Source of the DNA: Wyeomyia smithii | Taxonomy: Eukaryota > Arthropoda > Insecta > Diptera > Culicidae | Length of the DNA stretch: 64,000 nt | Reading direction: 5' to 3' | NCBI RefSeq assembly: GCF_029784165.1 | Contig: NC_073696.1 | Location: 89,165,310-89,229,309, forward strand | Shown here: piece by piece, positions 1-12,500 of the stretch | How positions within the stretch are numbered: the stretch's first letter is position 1 | How the letters are laid out: each line of letters starts with the position of its first letter | The notes under the pieces: generated by a model | What the model saw: the letters and a program-made list of their open reading frames with translations, nothing else | What the model was told of the DNA's origin: nothing | Databases searched by the model: none | Program-made: the position numbers and the translations under genes

Positions 1-3000
1 TCATAGTAGATTCGAGCTCACAAAAACAGTTGAACTGAACTGTCGGTATTTCGACCCAGAATGTGTTTCATTATACACGAATCAGAATGGTTTATGCTAA
101 CATATGCAACGTAATTAATGGGCAAATTCATCGTCAAATGCATAGATAAATCCAGCTTGTTCAAACCGTTGAGTGAGTGCAATTTCCTGGAGTGTTGCGC
201 TCGATTTATCTGCATGATGATGATGATGAGCTAGTTCGAATTTATTTATAAATGTTTAATAGCACGTTCAGATTCGAACGGATTCAAGTTGGTTTCGGAA
301 CTTAGAAAGCATCAAATCTATTCGATTATCATTAGTTTCGTTGATTGCATGACTAGTGCACCGAGTAAGAGGGATAACGGTTTGCCCAAATGAACCATCG
401 ATGGGATTACTGATGACTGACCGAAATGAGCGTGGGCCTCAGAGCTAGGATTATTATTCTCTCCTGGCAGCTGTCATATGCTGTTATCATGCGCTGGTTG
501 ATCAGATAAATCCTCTGCCAGATAATATGCTTGGCGTTGGGGCGGTTCGTCAACCTTCGCGTATTTAAAGTGGATCATGTGAATTCCAGCAGCCGGAATG
601 ATTGCATTGTACTGAGATTGTTGAATTTATACAGGTTTCCAAGATTCCTGTTACAGATGGTGGTGGAGGAGTATTCAACATAAACCGATTCGCCACACAC
701 AAGACACACGTCCATGGAAAGGTATTTGTTTCAAATGTCAACAGTGGATATATTTATCAGAAGTTTGAAGATTTTTTTATTTATATTATATTGCGTAGAA
801 AACTAACAAAACAGACAAATGCAAAGGAACAGTCTTATATTCATGCGGTATTATACAGTTTATGTAAAGCAACTTGGTCATTCAGGTCGATATCTTTTAA
901 TAATAAATAAGCAGCCCATCTTGGGATTCTAATAAAATTCTCCTCCCATCGAAATATCAGAATAATCATGCCATTCAAAAGATAATTTGCGGGTACTTTC
1001 GGGATATGAAAACGGCTGTTCCTCCGAGAGTGCAACACACTTTTCCCTCGTTATTCCAGTGAAATGTACACCTTTTTTTTTCGCTTCTCAAAACATAAAC
1101 AACGAGGCAATGTGCAACAACTGGAGCGAACGTCAAGCACCGAAACTTTCAAAAATAACAAACTTTTTACTGCCCGTTTCGCTTCTTCTAGCAGCACATT
1201 TCCCAAACGACAAATTTTGGTGAGAACTGATTCCGACACACGTAACTTTCCAACACATCTTGCCAAGGACTTGCCCGGGTTCTCATACACAAGCCGGTGC
1301 GGCCCTCAACTATCTCCAGCTTCGATGGCTTCCAGGAGCATCCGAGGAAGAAACAACATATGTTATGTCACACCTCGGTGCAAATAACATACATTCCGGC
1401 TGCGCAAAGTTGTCTAACTCGGCACTGCTGCACATTCAACAATGCCGATGTATGTTTCCCACGTCCGACAGGCCAGTTTGCCTTGCTTCCCTAGCCCTCT
1501 AGGGCTGCCTGTCTTTTGGTGCGCTACCGGCAAATCAAATTGCTAACTTTTACCCGCCTCGCTGAAACCGCGCTTCCAGTAGAATAGCTCATGCTTACCC
1601 TTTAACTACCGTTGGACGTGGTGTTTTATCCAATTAAACTACTGGGGAGCTGTACCCACCCAAACTCAATACTGTCTCACACTTTGTTGCGCTCAGATCA
1701 TAACATAAAATGTCGAAAAAAACTTCTAGTGGAATCGAAATTCATTTTTACAGCAGGTACTAAAATGTTTCAAGTAGAATTCCCTAAATGAAAACCTTGT
1801 CTGTTTCAAATATTCGGCTGTACTAATAGGCATCAAACATCCGGAGACGTGAGATACTTGTGCGTTGTGCATCAGCATACCTAACTTCTCTGCGGCGATA
1901 ACACATTGGTCAGTAGCATATGCGAAAGGGTTAATATTTATGTAGTTCACGCCTAGACAATGGGTTGAACTTTCCGACGCCATGTATTCCTATTACCGTG
2001 CGCACACAAGCTACGAGTACACCTCTCGGAAGCGACGGAAATCATGTAGCTGTCAAACTTTCCTTTTCCTTCGCGTCTACTTACAGCTACCGTACAGCAG
2101 GTACAGCACTTTTCTGCTTGGTGCTGTAGGATCAGGCGGGCATTCTGTAACGTGAGTGTGGAACCATGGAGGACGCTACATACGAGAGTCGGTATATGTG
2201 TACAGCTGATCGCAACAAGCAGGAATCTTGTCGCCCCAAGAGGTAAAGCAACATGAAAGTTGCTGGCTGTCTGTTGTGTCTAATGGTGGGTGCAAATAGC
2301 ATACACAATGGCCTCATATATTGGCCAGCACATCGAGGAACACACGTTGCCCGGTTGCCGCGTAGGATTGGAGTGGATTCACGTGTGCCAGCTATGACGA
2401 GCATAAATTGAAGAAATAGCTGCTGGAAAGTTTCTTCCCTCGTAAGGGTGAAGCATCATTCTTCTGAAATCAGCCGTAGTAAATCATAAATTCGACAATA
2501 GGGGTACAAAGTTCTTTGTTATATTCTTTATATATTCGGCCGGGTTTGCCAACCTTAATAATGATGACTGAATATGACACGTACCGGTATTTTACCAAAG
2601 CAAATTCTCGGATAAATTAACTTTTGCCATACTTTCAGTTGGTATTTGACACAATTGGTTTTATCATCATTAACCGTTACGTGCTCGACGGGTACTCGGG
2701 TACCTTTCTAGGTTTCATAAGACGAAACTTTTTAGGTTTACTAAGATGAAACATCATAAAAATAGAAATTAGCAGAGCCGGATTTAGAGGCGGTCCCACA
2801 TTTTAAAAGCCCCTGTAAATCAAGAAAAAATTGTATGTCGTATTTATTTGAACGTTTCAAATGATTAAATATGACCAAAACAGTATTTTTATTTTACATT
2901 TATCAGCATTGATTTTCGAAATAGCGTGGACCTGTCTCTACGCAATCTCTCAGCTTCCGGTTCTCTTAACCTGGATTTGCCTGATATAAACACGTACTGT

Positions 3001-3180
3001 ATAAATTGGTTGTCTTATATGTTCGTCTTATTTTTACAACTTTTTTCGCCGGTGAGTTACGCATATTCAATTTCAACAGGGTCAGTATGAAAATGATCGA
3101 TTATGGTACAAAAACAGCGCGTTGGATTGGTATCATGCTATATCATTAGCGATAAATTTTCAACATTGTTATGTGTAGGC
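1..3180. other. Unassigned AT-rich DNA, no gene recognised
   Basis: No conserved domain, tRNA, TIR pair or retrotransposon motif was recognised here. The short open frames around 600-1500 and 1726-2404 overlap each other on both strands and carry no motif, so they are treated as chance frames. Near 2775 the sequence AGAGCCGGATTT resembles the end of a hAT-like MITE, but no partner end was found. This stretch could be intergenic or intronic host DNA. Confidence 0.5.
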
Positions 3181-3186
3181 TTCAAA

Positions 3187-5420
3187 TGGTGAGTTAACAA
3201 CCTGGAAGGAGCGACCGACTTAGCTCCGGTCCTCACAAGTTCCTATCTCACGCTTCCACGAGTCACATGATCACAATAGACTGCCAGCTGAAACATGGAC
3301 ACAGCTGGTTGTCGTAGCCTGGACAATGTTGTCTATCCGGCAATAGCTAAGTGAGAAGGTGCGACGCGATCATTGGCGCGCTAACCATATTCAGGCGGTG
3401 GAGGGAATGCTTCGCCAACCTGAGCGTCTGTTCACCAAGATAGTGCGGCTCAAAACAGCGTCTGTTCTCCATGTTAGCGGCGGCTGATCGACGCCCTGGT
3501 GTCAACGTGGTACTCTAAACAGTGCTGACACGATGGTCCTCCGGCGAGACAGGAGGTTGGTGCAGGCCTTACAAGTCAGCCGTAAAAATCACCAGTACAG
3601 GAAGCAAAGGTCCGCAAGTTCGACATTGTAGCGCTGCAGGAAGTATGCTGGAAGGGAGTATCGGTACGTACGTACAAAAATGGTTTTACCATCTACCAGA
3701 GCAGCGGCAACACACACGAGCTGGCAACAGCTTTTATTGTGATGGGTGAAACGCAGAAGCGCGTAATTGGGTGGTGGCCAATCGACAACAGAATGTGCAA
3801 GTTGAGGATTGGAGATCTTAACGCTCAGGTAGACCAGGAGGAAGAATTTAGACCGGTTATTGGGAAGTTCAGAGCTCACCGGCTAACGAACGAAAACGAC
3901 CTTCGACTAATTGACTTCGCCACCTCCAAGAACATGGCCATACGTAGTACCTACTTCCAGCATACCCTCTAATATCGATACCCCTGGAGATCACCACATC
4001 AGACCGATTCACAAATCAATCACATTTTGATTAATGGAAGGCACTTCTCGGATATTATCGACGTCCGAACCTACCATGGCGCAAACGTCGATTCTGACCA
4101 CTATTTTCTGATGGACAAAATGCGCTAAAGACTTTCGATTGCCAAAAACATCCTGAATACGTGCAAACCTTTGAGGCAGCACTGCCGGAAGAGGGTGAAC
4201 TCATCGAAGCCTCTCTGGGGGACTGCTGGAGTATTGTAAAAGCAGCCATTAACAGCGCAGCGGAAGGTGCCATAGGGTTCGTCGAGAGGAATCGACGTAA
4301 CGGCTGGTTCGACGAGGAGTGTCAGACGATTCTAGACGAGAAGAAGCGCGGTCATTGATGCTGCAGCAAGGGACTCGTCAAAGTGATGCGATATAAACTA
4401 AAGCGAAGACAGCAGACCCACCTGTTCCGGGACAAGAAGTGCCACCTGGAAGAGAATGAGTGTGAGGAAATGGAGCATCTGTATCGTTCTCAAGAAACAC
4501 GTAAGTTCTACAAAAAAATGAATGCATCCCACGCCGGCTCTGTGCCGCGAGCCGAAATGTGTCGGGATAAGGATGGAGGAATCTTGACGGATGAACGTGT
4601 GGTGATCGACAGGAGGAAGCAGCACTACAATGAACACCTGAATGGCGCAGAGGTAGAGGACCAAGGCGGTAGGAGGAACGACTTCGTCAGCACAGCGGAT
4701 CAGGGAGACATTCCGACCTTCACGATAGGTAAAGTTAAGGATGCCATCAAGCAGCTCAAGAACAACAAATTAGCTGATAAAGATGGCATCGCAGCGGAGC
4801 TTATCAAACTGGGCTCGGATAGGTTGGCTTCCTGTCTGCACCAGCTAATAGTCAGGATCTGAAACACAGAACTGCAACCGGAGGAGTGGAAGGAGGCAGT
4901 AATATGCCCAATATACAAGAAGGGCAACAAGTTGGAATGTGAGAACTATCGAGCGATCACGATTTTCAACGTAAATCGCGTAGTATCGCGAATACCAAGT
5001 CCTCACGCACCACCTATTCATCAATTTCAAGGCCGCCTACGATACTATCGACCGTGTAGAGCTATGGAAAATCATGAACGAAAATAGTTTCCCTGCGAAA
5101 CTAACAAGACTGATCAAGGCCGCGATGGATGGTGTACAGTGCTGTGTGAAGATTTCGGATGCGTTATCAAACCCGTTTGAAACACGCAAGGGACTTCGAC
5201 AAGGCGACGGCCTTTCCTGCCTCCTGTTCAACATTGCGCTTGAAGGTGTGATGGAACGTGCGGCCTTTAACATACGGGGCACGATTTTCAATAAATCCAG
5301 CCTGTTCATCTGCTTCGCTGACGACGGGGATCTTGTCGGAAGGACGTTCCGGAGTGAGATGGAGAGTAAGATAAAAGTGGGCTCAGATTGCTTCCTTGTG
5401 GCACTCCAGAACAAGTAGGT
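3187..5420 (+). pseudogene. Degenerate non-LTR retrotransposon, family A copy 1 (APE endonuclease + RT)
   Basis: This is a decayed APE-type non-LTR element that would encode an endonuclease joined to reverse transcriptase. Endonuclease pieces include FDIVALQEV near 3620 and GDLNAQV near 3815, a frame reading LRLIDFATSKNMAIRS to about 3950, and INHILINGRHFSDI near 4015 with DSDHYFL near 4095. The linker carries RRNGWFDEECQ near 4290-4325. RT pieces include NNKLADKDGIAAELIKLGS near 4760-4820, LRQGDGLSCLLFNIALEG near 5190-5245 and the catalytic block FADDGDLVGRT near 5315. Frameshifts, stops and a deletion (about 4990) between the RT start and the palm make it dead. After the FADD block the frame soon loses similarity. 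It resembles the mosquito elements often labelled craniofacial development protein 2-like. I leave the clade unassigned. Confidence 0.8.
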
Positions 5421-5554
5421 TCGTCGCACTAGTACCAACACATACAATTCTGTCAGTCAGGTATGATCGAAACTATCTCACAAGCATGGCAGAGAGCCCC
5501 AATTTACTCAACTTTCAAAGAAGGATGTCATGATTTACATGATCAAACGCTGCA

Positions 5555-6174
5555 CACTGGAAAAAATTAATTGAAGTTCCCACTAATTGGAAGCCGCTGG
5601 GCTGGCCACCTGAATTAAAGTATTTCTTATGTAAAATTGGTCAATAAATCGATTGGTGATATTTTCATTCTGTGCAGGGCACGAGAAAGGCTCTATATTT
5701 TCAAAAATATGCAAAAATAGTGTGAAAAGAGGCAAAATAGACCATTTCCCGTGCTCTACCCAAAATGAAACCATCACCAATCGATTTGTTGACCAATTTT
5801 ACATTAAAAAATGCTATATTTAAGGTTGCTAGTCCAGCGGCAATTATTTAGTGGAAAAACCGGAACCCATATTTCCACTAAATAATCGCCGCTGGGCTAA
5901 CAACATGAAATATAGCATTTCTTATGTAAAATTGGTCAAAAAATCGATTGATGATAGTTTCATATTGGGTAGGTCACGGGAAATGGTCTATTTTGCCCCT
6001 TTTCACCGTGGTTTTGCATATTTTTGGAAATAAAAAGCCTTTCTCTTGCCCTGCACAGAATGAAAATACCACCAATCGATATATCGACCAATTTTATATT
6101 AGAAATGCTATATTTCAGGTGGTCAGCCCAGCGGTTTCTAATTAGTGGGAATTTGGGCTTATTTTTTCCCAGTG
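5555..6174. mobile_element. Nested palindromic foldback MITE (double hairpin)
   Basis: The outer ends are inverted repeats: CACTGGAAAAAATTAA on the left and the complement of a CACTGGGAAAAAATAAG-like end on the right. Each half (about 5555-5863 and 5864-6174) is itself a palindrome: a CGATTGGTGAT block at 5652 is inverted near 5775, and the same block recurs near 5946 and inverted near 6074. Four homologous quarter-arms therefore alternate in orientation. The centre is marked by TAGTGG and CCACTA near 5850-5880. No coding capacity is visible. A clear target duplication was not found. The superfamily is unknown. Confidence 0.8.
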
Positions 6175-6351
6175 TGCGCTGTCTTGAAGACTGTGTACAC
6201 AGCATCCACTTGCAAGCCCGCATCCATTGAGCGAGTACACAACGAAAAGAATCGCCACAGATTGGTTGCGACGGATCTTGAAGGATTCAAAAAGAAAAAA
6301 GATCTGAAATGAACGTCTTTTTTGCAAAATCAATATATGTTTAATTATCCA

Positions 6352-6539
6352 CAGCGTCGGATGTCCAGAAACGAATTCATGAGGGGGGCGGTCAAACGGG
6401 TCAGATGCTGTACGTAGTTTTAAATTTAAGAACTTCTAATAATTTAACGATATTGTCGCTATCAAACACAATTAGTTCTTAGGAAAGAGGGCCCCCGAGA
6501 ACATGAGCCCCGGGCCACCAAGAAAAAAATCCGACCCTG
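6352..6539. mobile_element. Possible short hAT-like MITE remnant
   Basis: The left end CAGCGTCGGAT is matched by an inverted CAGGGTCGGAT at the right end, and the interior is rich in runs of G and C typical of some mosquito hAT MITEs. The flanks show no 8-bp target duplication, so the boundaries are uncertain. Around it, 6175-6351 and 6540-7084 hold nothing I can identify. Confidence 0.3.
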
Positions 6540-7084
6540 GAGATGCGAAATTCATTTTTTTTGCATTATTTAGAAATTAAAATTCAGAGAGTTTCCTTGA
6601 GCCTTTGTCTACCAGTTTACACTTTTTTTATATATCGATTCATATAAAAGTTTAAAAAAGTCTTTCCAAACATTGAAGTAAATGAATTCTCAATAAATGA
6701 TGTAAGCGAAGCTGCTCATGCCAACGCGCCCACGAAGTATCATTTAGTTCTCAGTGGATAGGCGTTAAACCAGTTTTTGAGTCCAACTGCTGACCCGTAC
6801 AGATGTGTGGGGCCCTCGTAGCAAATTGAGCTTGTTATCATATATTTTGTAGTATTAATTTGATATGCTTTCACTGTATATACCTTGTCACAACGACCGA
6901 TAGTATAAAACGCCTTCCTATTGTGAAAATTCTGTCAGTTTACGTTTCTCTACTAACCCCTACAAGTGTGTGCGGCTTTCATAGTTAATAGAAGAAATTG
7001 TTATAAAAGGATACCATTGTATAGTTGGCAAATGGTTGGATACGTGTAACTTGAGACCCTAATGTGGTCATTCACCTCTGCCCA

Positions 7085-7600
7085 GCAACTCCTATCCCAA
7101 CCTCCACGAGGTGCCGACCGAGATACGAGTAACCTTAGCGGAGCTCGGGTAACCAACCCTCGGTGGAAACTATGATCGTATGGGCGGCGTACAACCGTGT
7201 CTGACCCGGAGCGGGTGGTTGAATGGTGGAATGCTGTATCCCGCCAGCTACACCTAAGATGGCAGCCCCATCACCAGGATGTAGGTATCGCGACCCTGGT
7301 AAGGTAGCATACCGAAACGTTTTTTTTTTCAACTACGAACAACGAAATAAGAAATACGGAACGGATCAATCGGCAAAGACCTAGGTTACGAACACAGAAA
7401 AAGATTAAGGTAAATTATTGGAAATTGGGTACTCGGAACGTCCAATTTCGCAATGAACCGGCGCAAGCTGGCTTGCTTGCTAGAGAACTACAGCAGCGGG
7501 GAGTCAAAATCGCAGCGACTCAGGAGATTTTGTGGTCAAATTCCGGAGAAAGGGAATTCCGTGCAGTAGACTATTGCAAATTCGGCCACCGGCAGCCTTT
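7085..7600 (+). pseudogene. Non-LTR retrotransposon, family B copy 1: 5' UTR and endonuclease start
   Basis: The segment starts with an untranslated leader containing CCCAGCAACTCCTATCCC, which recurs inverted at about 45150-45185 at the 5' end of another family B copy. A frame starting about 7415 reads LGTRNVQFRNEPAQAGLLAR, then ELQQRGVKIAATQE and SGEREFRAVD. This matches the N-terminus of an APE endonuclease, including the glutamate of the catalytic QE motif. Similarity stops near 7580-7600, where Lian-like ORF1 begins, and resumes at about 13315 with LGNQKARVIRW, a plausible continuation of the endonuclease. The gap is therefore a nested insertion. Confidence 0.75.
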
Positions 7601-7602
7601 CT

Positions 7603-8529
7603 TTGCCGGTACCTATGGACTTATCGGAGCGCAGTTTTATAAAAACAAACGCACCGGGCGGAACGGAGGAGATGGAGCATGAGGACGACTTCAACCTCGA
7701 CAGCGAATCGCTGGACGGAGGACCCTCTGTTTCATCCCTAATCCTACGTTCTCCACAAGGGAATGACGAAAGTCAAATGGACTTTCTTCCCGGTCCAGAG
7801 ACAAGGCCCGATGACGAAGGGAAACCCGAATCATCGGCACCCCTTGTCCAGCGACTTTCTAACGCACAAAGGCGGCGACTGAGCAATTTTCTTCGCTCCG
7901 GTCTCCCGTACGAAGAAGCCAGGAAGCTGGCCCTCCTTCCGACAGAGCAGCTTGCTCAATCGAACCAAGTCGCCGTCAAGCGACAGCGGTCGGACGACTT
8001 GGTGTCCCCAAATACCAGTACTAAGTGTCCACAGCCTAAAAAACTGCGGAACGGCACTGGTTTGGAGTCATCGGGTTTGAAGCCGCCTCCGATGGCCACA
8101 TATAGAGACATGGTGGGAGCTATGAGCCTTGCGGTTACCCTTGCTACCCACCCCAGCTCCCTACTCACAACGGACCAGCTTCAGGCTGTCCGGACCTCCA
8201 TCCTCGATCACATTGCGGACCAGGAAAATCTAACCAAGTTTAACGGTTGCCATCTAAAAAATGGCCTCGTGGTACCTGGTACCTTCTAAATGGTAAATGG
8301 TACCTTCTCTCGTACCGTGGGAGGGAGCACAGCTTCGTGTTTACCACATGAAGGATCTGCCGAAGACCAGACGGTATGTCGGTTACTTCGCGGACAGTGC
8401 GAACTCTCCGGACGAGAAGATTCTTCGTTCACTCCAGAATGAGAACGACCATCTCACTACCAAAATGTGGCGAGTCTGTAACCGCAAATTGGTAAAGACC
8501 TCGGTCGAACTAGTTCTGGATATTGACGA
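7603..8529 (+). pseudogene. Lian/LOA-like ORF1 (gag-like, DUF4780-type), 5' part
   Basis: This is the ORF1 protein of a LOA-clade non-LTR retrotransposon, presumably an RNA-binding chaperone. The frame 7603-8289 is acidic at first, then carries the family-typical RRRLSNFLRSGLPYEEARKL followed by a lysine/arginine-rich patch near codon 125-150. A frameshift or small deletion near 8280-8297 shifts reading to a second frame with VPSLVPWEGAQLRVYHMKDLP and NRKLVKTSVELVLDIDD, the typical DUF4780-like C-terminal part. The protein is then interrupted at 8530 by a TIR element and continues at 9403. The start codon at 7603 is uncertain because this is also the nested insertion junction. Confidence 0.75.
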
Positions 8530-9402
8530 CCCAAGTAACACACAAAACATGTTAGAAAATGAGTAACAACGAAAGTAGTCATACAAATGTACTACAAGCG
8601 CAATTGAAAACTTTTGTTATTATATTGTGTTTGAAGTTGCTTTTCATCAGTAATACAACCGCATTTCGAAAACAAGCTCGTTTTTTCTGGTTTTGGAGAT
8701 GTTTTTAATAACATGAGTGCAAGAATGACAATCACTATCACTTGGTCTTTTCGTAAGACGTTACACCATCTAATAACAACACTACGTACCTGTAAAATGC
8801 TTTTCCTTAGTACAATAGTCGTAGCATTCAACACTCAACTCAAAATTACTCGATCAAATTTTTATTTTAATATATGAACGATTTCTATATTTATTCGAAG
8901 CGGGTCGGAACGCGCCATCCAAAGATAAACACAACGCTTGCAGTGTAACCAATATCACTTCAGTTTTTTTGTTATTGTATATCTAACAATGTTTTCTAGT
9001 TTTGTTAGATTTTATATCCAGAATACGTAGAAACTATGCGAAAACAATTTCAATATTCAAGGGAAAGAAACAACTCTTTTTGAAAAGTTGAATATCATTT
9101 TTGTCATCATTTTATAATCAAATAAAACTGCCACTGATAAAAGCAATTGTCGATCTAGTTGCACTGCGCAGCCACAACACATTTGCGCATGCGCTTGTTA
9201 ACAGTTGTCATAGCAACAGATTTGCGCATTGCCGATTTAGTACTCGAGATGTATTTTGCCACTTAATTATATCAAGTTGGCTTGCTTTCATGCAGTTATC
9301 GGTACTTGTTCTACTAGCCTTCATGTTTTGCGCTTTTCTGGTGATATTGATGTCATGGAATAGGTAACGTCAACTATTCTATACCAACGTGTGTTACTTG
9401 GG
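8530..9402. mobile_element. TIR DNA element (873 bp) inserted in Lian-like ORF1
   Basis: The ends are perfect 14-bp inverted repeats, CCCAAGTAACACAC at 8530 and its complement ending at 9402. The interior has no transposase motif, so it is non-autonomous. It separates two parts of one protein: LDIDD upstream and NNELHYGFGKARIRKV downstream are adjacent-type sequence in LOA ORF1 proteins. A target duplication is not resolved; at most 2 bp (GA) is shared. A similar TIR (ATTACCC-AGTAA) occurs on the 105-bp hairpin at 48041-48145. Confidence 0.75.
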
Positions 9403-9535
9403 GAAGAATCGGCCAAACTCGTTGAGAGTAGAAATAATGAACTGCACTACGGTTTCGGCAAAGCACGCATCCGAAAGGTAAGCGGAAGGCCGAACGTCAC
9501 AGGCAGGAAAGACTCCGTCGCAATGTCAGGGAAGG
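9403..9535 (+). pseudogene. Lian/LOA-like ORF1, C-terminal part
   Basis: This frame reads NNELHYGFGKARIRKVSGR and resumes the ORF1 C-terminus after the 873-bp insertion. It ends where ORF2 begins: the ATG at 9521 lies within it, and ORF2 similarity starts with NLHHAKGASGVLCRRFA at about 9539 in another frame. That fits the short overlap or close spacing usual between the two ORFs of such elements. Confidence 0.6.
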
Positions 9536-12500
9536 TACGTGAATCTCCATCACGCAAAAGGCGCCTCGGGTGTTCTTTGCAGGAGATTCGCCACAGAGCA
9601 GCTAGCGGCTGCATTCATCCAGGAGCCGTGGATCAACGAATCCAAAGTTCTCGGACCTAACGCTCCTAACGGTAGGTTAATCTACTGTGACACGCAGTCC
9701 AAACCAAGGACTGCAATTCTGCTAAATAGATAACTAAAATTTTTACCTATTACAGAATTTATCCAACGCGACGTCGTTGCCGTCACGGTTGAAGTAGCGA
9801 CAACAAGAGGAAAGCAGGAAATGGTTGTAGCATCGGCCTACTTCCCGGGCGACCAAGGTGATATACCGCCACCCGAAGTTGCTGCGCTCGTGCGGTACTG
9901 CAAGGCCATCAACAAGCCGTTTCTGATCGGCTGCGATGCCAACGCCCACTACACGATCTGGGGCAGCTCGGATACCAACACCAGGGGTGAGTACCTTCTT
10001 GAATACCTTACTTCTAACGATGTTAATGTATGTAATGTAGGGAATAACCCCACGTTAATCAACGCTATCGGACAGGAGGTCCTTGATCTCATTCTGTGCA
10101 GCGCCTCTATTTCTGAAAGGATTAAAAATTGGCATGTCTTCGATGAAACTAGTTTGTCGGACCACAGACACATCGTTTTTAATATAGAGGCTAACCCTCT
10201 GAAAAGAGAGCTGTTCAGAAATCCTAAAAATACTGATTGGGAATCCTTTAAGGAACACCTGATCGATTCACGAACTTTCAGTTACAGCAACATTCGAAAT
10301 TCAGTTGACCTGAATTCGGCAGCAAATGATCTACAAAACAGAATCATGGATGCTTTCGACGCTAACTGTCCACTGACACAGCGGTCAGTGTGCCGTGACG
10401 TACCCTGGTGGAATGATCAACTTAGTGACCTTCGTCGGGAAACTAGGCGGTTGCTCAACAGGGCAAAAGTCACGTCTAACTGAGACAACTACAGGGTGTC
10501 CCTCACTAAGTACAACGCCGAGCTACGCAAGGCTAAACGGAAATCCAGAGTTAGTTTCTGTGAAAGAATCCCAACTTTGCCGGAAGCTACGCGGCTCCAA
10601 AAGGCGATGTCCAAAGACCATACTAACGGTTTAGGACAAGTAAGGAAAGAGAATGGATGCCTCACTGTCACTACCAAGGAAACGTTGGAGGTTCTCATGA
10701 ACACCCACTTTCCCGAATCGACAGAGACTGAAGAACTGAATAATGATGGGTCGCGGCGGGACAACTCGAGACATATGACCTCTCGGGAGTCCATCCTGCT
10801 GGCCCGCCGACTGTTCACGGAGGCTTCAATAGGTTGGGCTCTATGCTCACTCGACCCTATGAAGTGTCCAGGTCCAGACGGCATACTACCCATCTTTCTT
10901 CAAAAATCGGCCGCAGCTATTATGTCCGAACTCATAAACCTCTTCAGAGCCAGCTTTACCCTGGGCCATATTCCGGATAACTGGCTGAAAGTGAAGGTAG
11001 TGTTCATTCCCAAAGTTGGAAGAAAGGATGAAACCCTACCTAAGACTTTCAGACCCAAAAGTCTGACTTCATCAGTCCTCAAGTTGATGGAGAAAATAAT
11101 GGATAAATATATCCGTGATGAGTTTCTTAAAGACTCCCCGCTGAATAGGAACCAACATGCCTATCGAAGCGGCAAGTCAACAGAAACTGCTCTTCACAGC
11201 TTAGTGACGTTGATTGAAAAGTCCCTGAGTTATCAGGAAACGGCGCTATGTGCCTTTCTTGATATTGAAGGGGGCTTCGATAACACGTCCTTTGCATCAA
11301 TTAATTCGGCTGTCTCCAATAAGGGAATCGACCACACTTCAAGGAGCTGGATACACGCAATGCTCTCTAGCAGAGTGATCACAGCAACCTTGGGGGACTC
11401 ATCTGTAACAATGTCAGTGATCAAGGGATGCCCGCATTGTGAAGAAAAAAAGAGGGATGCCCGCAAGGAGGAGTTCTCTCCTTCTTGTAATGGTCACTAG
11501 TTGTCGACGCACTTCTCAACAAGCTTACACAGCTTGGTTACGAGGTCATTGGATATGCCTTTGACATCGTCCTCATCGTCAGAGCTAAAGATGACGCAAC
11601 TCTGTCGAGCCGAATGCAAACGGCTCTGAATACCACCATGTCATGGTGTTGTGTTTACAGGAGGGTCTGAACATAAACCCCTTAAAAACAGTCCTAATTC
11701 CATTCGGTAGACGAAGGAAGATCTCCATCACTCCTCCAATACTGAATGGAGTTAGACTGGGCTTCAGCAATGAAGTCAAATACCTCGGAATTATTCTGGA
11801 CAAGAAACTGAACTGATCTGCACCACTGGATCATGCCGCTAAGAAAGCGATCTCAGCGATCTGGGCCTGCAGAACTCTGTTCGGCAAAACCTGGGGACTG
11901 AAACCAGTCTTGGCACTCTGGTCTTACAAGACCATTGCCCGACCAAGAATCACCTATGCTGCCCTAGTGTGTGGCCTAAGGTGAACGAAGGGATTGCGCA
12001 AGCCAAACTCAAAAAAGTTCAAAGACTTGCATGTCTTTCGGTTACCAGCGCTATGCGAACAACTCCAACTGCAGCCATGGAAGCTATGCTTTGCCTACTA
12101 CCTCTACATCTTTATGTGAAAAAGGAAGCAGAGCTTGGCGCTCTAAGGTTGCAAAGGTGGAAAACTATACTTGAAGGGGACCAAATCAGCCACCTTCGCA
12201 TACTTAGGGAGTTCAAACTAACTCCGCTATTAATCACAGTCTCCGACTGGATGGACGTTAGGACCAACATGGATATTCCATATAGAGTGATTGAAACAAA
12301 CCGCAATATGTGAAACAATGGAAGGCCTAATCTTCCACCTGGCATCGTCAGCTTTTATACGGATGGCTCGAAAATGGGATCCCTAACGGGATCTGGTATA
12401 TACGGACCCGGTATCAGGGAAACGTTTTCCCTGGCAAAATGGCCCACCGTTTTCCAAGCAGAGGTATATGCCATATATATCTGCGCAAAAATATGTCTGC

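Noticed and set aside
5037..5447. 136-residue minus-strand frame
   Set aside because: It is antisense to the family A RT block with LRQGDG and FADDGDLVGRT on the plus strand.
2775..6538. A single large hAT element between the similar GCCGGATTT and inverted GTCGGATTT ends
   Set aside because: The interval contains a complete family A copy and a separate palindromic element, the ends are poorly matched and no 8-bp duplication was found.
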